Assembly: GCA_001312645.1 (NCBI GenBank)
Contig: BBEG01000001.1
Coordinates: 1-64,000, forward strand
DNA from: Rhodococcus sp. JCM 9791
GTDB lineage: Bacteria > Actinomycetota > Actinomycetes > Mycobacteriales > Mycobacteriaceae
Length of the DNA stretch: 64,000 bases
Reading direction: 5' to 3'
Positions 62,132 to 64,000 of this stretch are shown in pieces. The translations under genes and the position numbers were made by a program. Below the pieces are notes generated by a model, which was not told the origin of the DNA, ran no database searches, and saw nothing but the letters and a program-made list of their open reading frames with translations. How positions within the stretch are numbered: the first letter of the stretch is position 1; every line of letters begins with the position of its first letter.

Positions 62132-64000
62132 TAGACCACTCCGTTCTTCATCACTGCTGCGATTTGCGCGGCATCGGGCGGGCACAGCGTCCAACCCGCT
62201 TCGGACATCGCATGTGCGGTGTTGTCGTCGGCGTCGAGAAGCACCCCTATTTGGAGGTCATCCCACGCGAAGTCCACAACCTCGCCGCCGTCGATCTCAT
62301 AGCCGACGGTCGGTATCGGAAGGCCGGTTGCAGCGAGTGCGGTCACCAGCTCCTTCTCATCGTCGGAGACAGTGGCGTCAAAAAGTTCCTGCCACTCCGA
62401 GGCTAGCGGGATCAAGGCTGGGGCGCCGGTGTCATCGCAGCTACCAGTGGTGACACGGTGTCCATCACCGATTTCCAACGGATTTGAAGCCAGTGCGGTC
62501 AGCCACCGCACGACCGTTCCCGAGGTGATCAGGCGGTGGAACTGAGGCATCATGCTCTCGACCTGAAACATCATGCTCAGGGCGGCGAGAATTTCCTCAG
62601 CCGTTGCCTTTTCGATGAAGCCCTCGGTCTCCAAGTCGGGCAGGTTCTTGCCTGGAAGCGCCGCCTGAGGGTTCGCGACGGTGAACTTTGCGAACGCTTT
62701 GGTGAACTCGGCGCGGAGGTCCCGACTGTCCTCGTCAGTGGCTACGGTAGAAGAGAGTTCCACCATGCTGGGAAGGAACTTCGTCAGCTCCGCATACGGA
62801 CCGGGTTCGTCCACGGTCTCCTCGAGATCGGTGGTTTCGGTATTGCGGAGTGTGAACACCAGATCGTCGGTGTCGATCTCGAGGTGGTTGAACAGCTTCC
62901 GCAGGGTCGACAGCTTCGAGCGGGTGGAATTTGCCGTCATCAGTGTCAGTCCCGGTACCACCGCGGATTCCCAGGAAGGTATCTCGTATGAATCATCGAC
63001 TACCGTCAGATCATTCGATTCGGAAGCGTACGCGAAGACCTCTTCGCGGCGTTCATCGACGAGAAGGCGGATCACCTCGACGTACGCAACCTTCCAGCTA
63101 GCGACCGTCTTGCGTGTGTCGCCGAACTCGAACGAGACGATGGTGCGGTTGGTGAAGGACTCGTCGTCGCCCATCGGTACGGTAGGCAGCGGCGGCACGT
63201 AGGGCTCGAAGTCCGTGGATGGCAGCGGCCAGTACTTCAGCGCGATGCCGGTCAGCTCCCGGGTTCGTTCCTCCAGCTGCGTCACCATCCAGACATCCGA
63301 ACTCTTCAGCAGCGCATTGAGACGATACGGTGAGGCGTCGAACCCGTTGTCGCGCTTCTTCTTGTCCGCGAACGCTGAGTTGGAGTAGCTGGAGTTGTAG
63401 CCGGTTACCGTCAGGTTGCCGATGCGATTGCACCAGGTTGCGTGGATTTCCTCGGAATCGGGGCCCAGGTCCTGCCGCCACGCCGTGGTCAGCGTCTGGG
63501 GCATGATGTGCTCGATGCTGATCGATTGGCTCTCGAGCGCTTTGGCGATGTCGTGGGTGTCGTTGGACCAGTTGTTTTCGAGGCACTCGAACAGGTAGCT
63601 GCGGTTCTCGCCCTTTATGTTGTACAAGTTCCGGGTGGCGAAGGAGTCCTTGAACTCATCGTCGGTGGGGAACCGGCCAGAGGCAGTCCGTCGGCGCAGC
63701 GAATACGCCAGGACATCGGAGAACCGGTCGCCCTGGCCGCGGAGGCGATGAATCTCGGAGTACAGGGTCGCGAAGATCTTGTTGAGACCGTGGGTCGGGA
63801 CACCGCTGATGAAGCGTCGGAACAGGTAAGAGTCAAGGATTCCGACTACCTCGGTGAAGTCCTCCTCTGTCACTGTTTCGGCCTTCACCTCGCCGAGCAG
63901 TGGCATGGTCAGCGGCAGTGTCACGTCGTGCTTGACCATATTGAAGCGACGTAGTCGCTTGTCCGCGGCGGCGATTCCGGTCCTGGCGGTGTTGAGTTCG
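62131..64000 (-). CDS. GmrSD-type (DUF262/DUF1524) HNH nuclease, 5' end outside the window
   Basis: At least 620 residues; the frame is open to the window edge, so the DUF262 N-terminus is not seen. The DUF1524 HNH motif is at SISIEHIMPQTL, followed by WCNRIGNLTVTGYNSSYSNS, the usual GmrD/DUF1524 pattern. A ~350-residue C-terminal extension is without a clear domain: it contains SFEFGDTRKTV, VSFEF-type strands and a helical region. GmrSD enzymes cut DNA with sugar-modified hydroxymethylcytosine, using NTP through DUF262. The downstream UvrD helicase is translationally coupled. Confidence 0.8.
   Translation of the reverse strand, partial: ELNTARTGIAAADKRLRRFNMVKHDVTLPLTMPLLGEVKAETVTEEDFTEVVGILDSYLFRRFISGVPTHGLNKIFATLYSEIHRLRGQGDRFSDVLAYSLRRRTASGRFPTDDEFKDSFATRNLYNIKGENRSYLFECLENNWSNDTHDIAKALESQSISIEHIMPQTLTTAWRQDLGPDSEEIHATWCNRIGNLTVTGYNSSYSNSAFADKKKRDNGFDASPYRLNALLKSSDVWMVTQLEERTRELTGIALKYWPLPSTDFEPYVPPLPTVPMGDDESFTNRTIVSFEFGDTRKTVASWKVAYVEVIRLLVDERREEVFAYASESNDLTVVDDSYEIPSWESAVVPGLTLMTANSTRSKLSTLRKLFNHLEIDTDDLVFTLRNTETTDLEETVDEPGPYAELTKFLPSMVELSSTVATDEDSRDLRAEFTKAFAKFTVANPQAALPGKNLPDLETEGFIEKATAEEILAALSMMFQVESMMPQFHRLITSGTVVRWLTALASNPLEIGDGHRVTTGSCDDTGAPALIPLASEWQELFDATVSDDEKELVTALAATGLPIPTVGYEIDGGEVVDFAWDDLQIGVLLDADDNTAHAMSEAGWTLCPPDAAQIAAVMKNGVV

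Noticed and set aside
1-64000. CRISPR array, transposase, integrase or rRNA
   Set aside because: No regularly spaced repeats, no DDE or recombinase motifs and no rRNA sequence were seen on either strand.

Overview
The window is high-GC actinobacterial DNA, most likely from the Mycobacteriales (Rhodococcus, Gordonia or Nocardia-like). I infer this from the GC content, frequent GTG starts, ATGA-coupled operons, a leaderless-looking start, and Rieske/TetR catabolic genes of the kind common in rhodococci. No rRNA, CRISPR array, transposase or integrase is visible. Many clearly conserved genes are broken into two to eight reading frames by single-base indels, with almost no in-frame nonsense codons. 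This looks more like a draft-quality sequence than mass gene decay, so I annotate those genes as single CDSs and give the approximate frameshift positions.

Region 1 (1-13462, + strand) is one operon: the tail of an unseen upstream gene, a tubulin-like NTPase, a membrane protein, a fibronectin-III-like beta-sandwich protein, a GTPase-associated protein 1 (GAP1), a vWA-like protein, and a zinc-ribbon double-GTPase-type protein. Starts and stops overlap or nearly touch throughout. This is a cytoskeleton-like NTPase/GTPase assembly of the class predicted to act in biological conflict. It is followed by a PASTA-like lipoprotein, a damaged DinB-like gene and a prolyl aminopeptidase.

Region 2 (15766-20545, +) holds an exonuclease-BRCT-BRCT-TerD fusion and a second full-length GAP1 paralogue. 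Next to it, on the minus strand (20622-21494), are an AbiEi-like regulator and a truncated nucleotidyltransferase.

Region 3 (21629-33983) is a long minus-strand catabolic cluster controlled from a divergent TetR gene. It contains a ferredoxin reductase, an SDR dehydrogenase, a carboxymuconolactone decarboxylase-like protein, two Rieske oxygenases each coupled to the same unusual ~111-residue partner, a TauD-type dioxygenase, an amidohydrolase that lacks its HxH motif, an EthD-like protein, an aldehyde dehydrogenase and an ABC solute-binding lipoprotein. Two tandem 16-bp palindromes in the TetR/reductase gap are the probable operator. A tRNA-Cys and a MalT/LuxR-type regulator follow.

Region 4 (36961-64000) is a defence-like island. 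It contains a helicase-nuclease protein, a second copy of it that has lost the P-loop part, HNH and GIY-YIG nucleases, an AbiE-type pair under an 18-bp-arm palindrome, an Mrr-type restriction enzyme, a ~2200-residue DUF4011-type helicase-nuclease of lower GC, a zinc-finger membrane protein, a RelE-like/UvrD helicase and a GmrSD-type HNH nuclease running off the end. A cupin, an AraC regulator, an SGNH hydrolase and a response-regulator remnant lie among them. A 39-bp direct repeat brackets the HNH/GIY-YIG/second-helicase segment.
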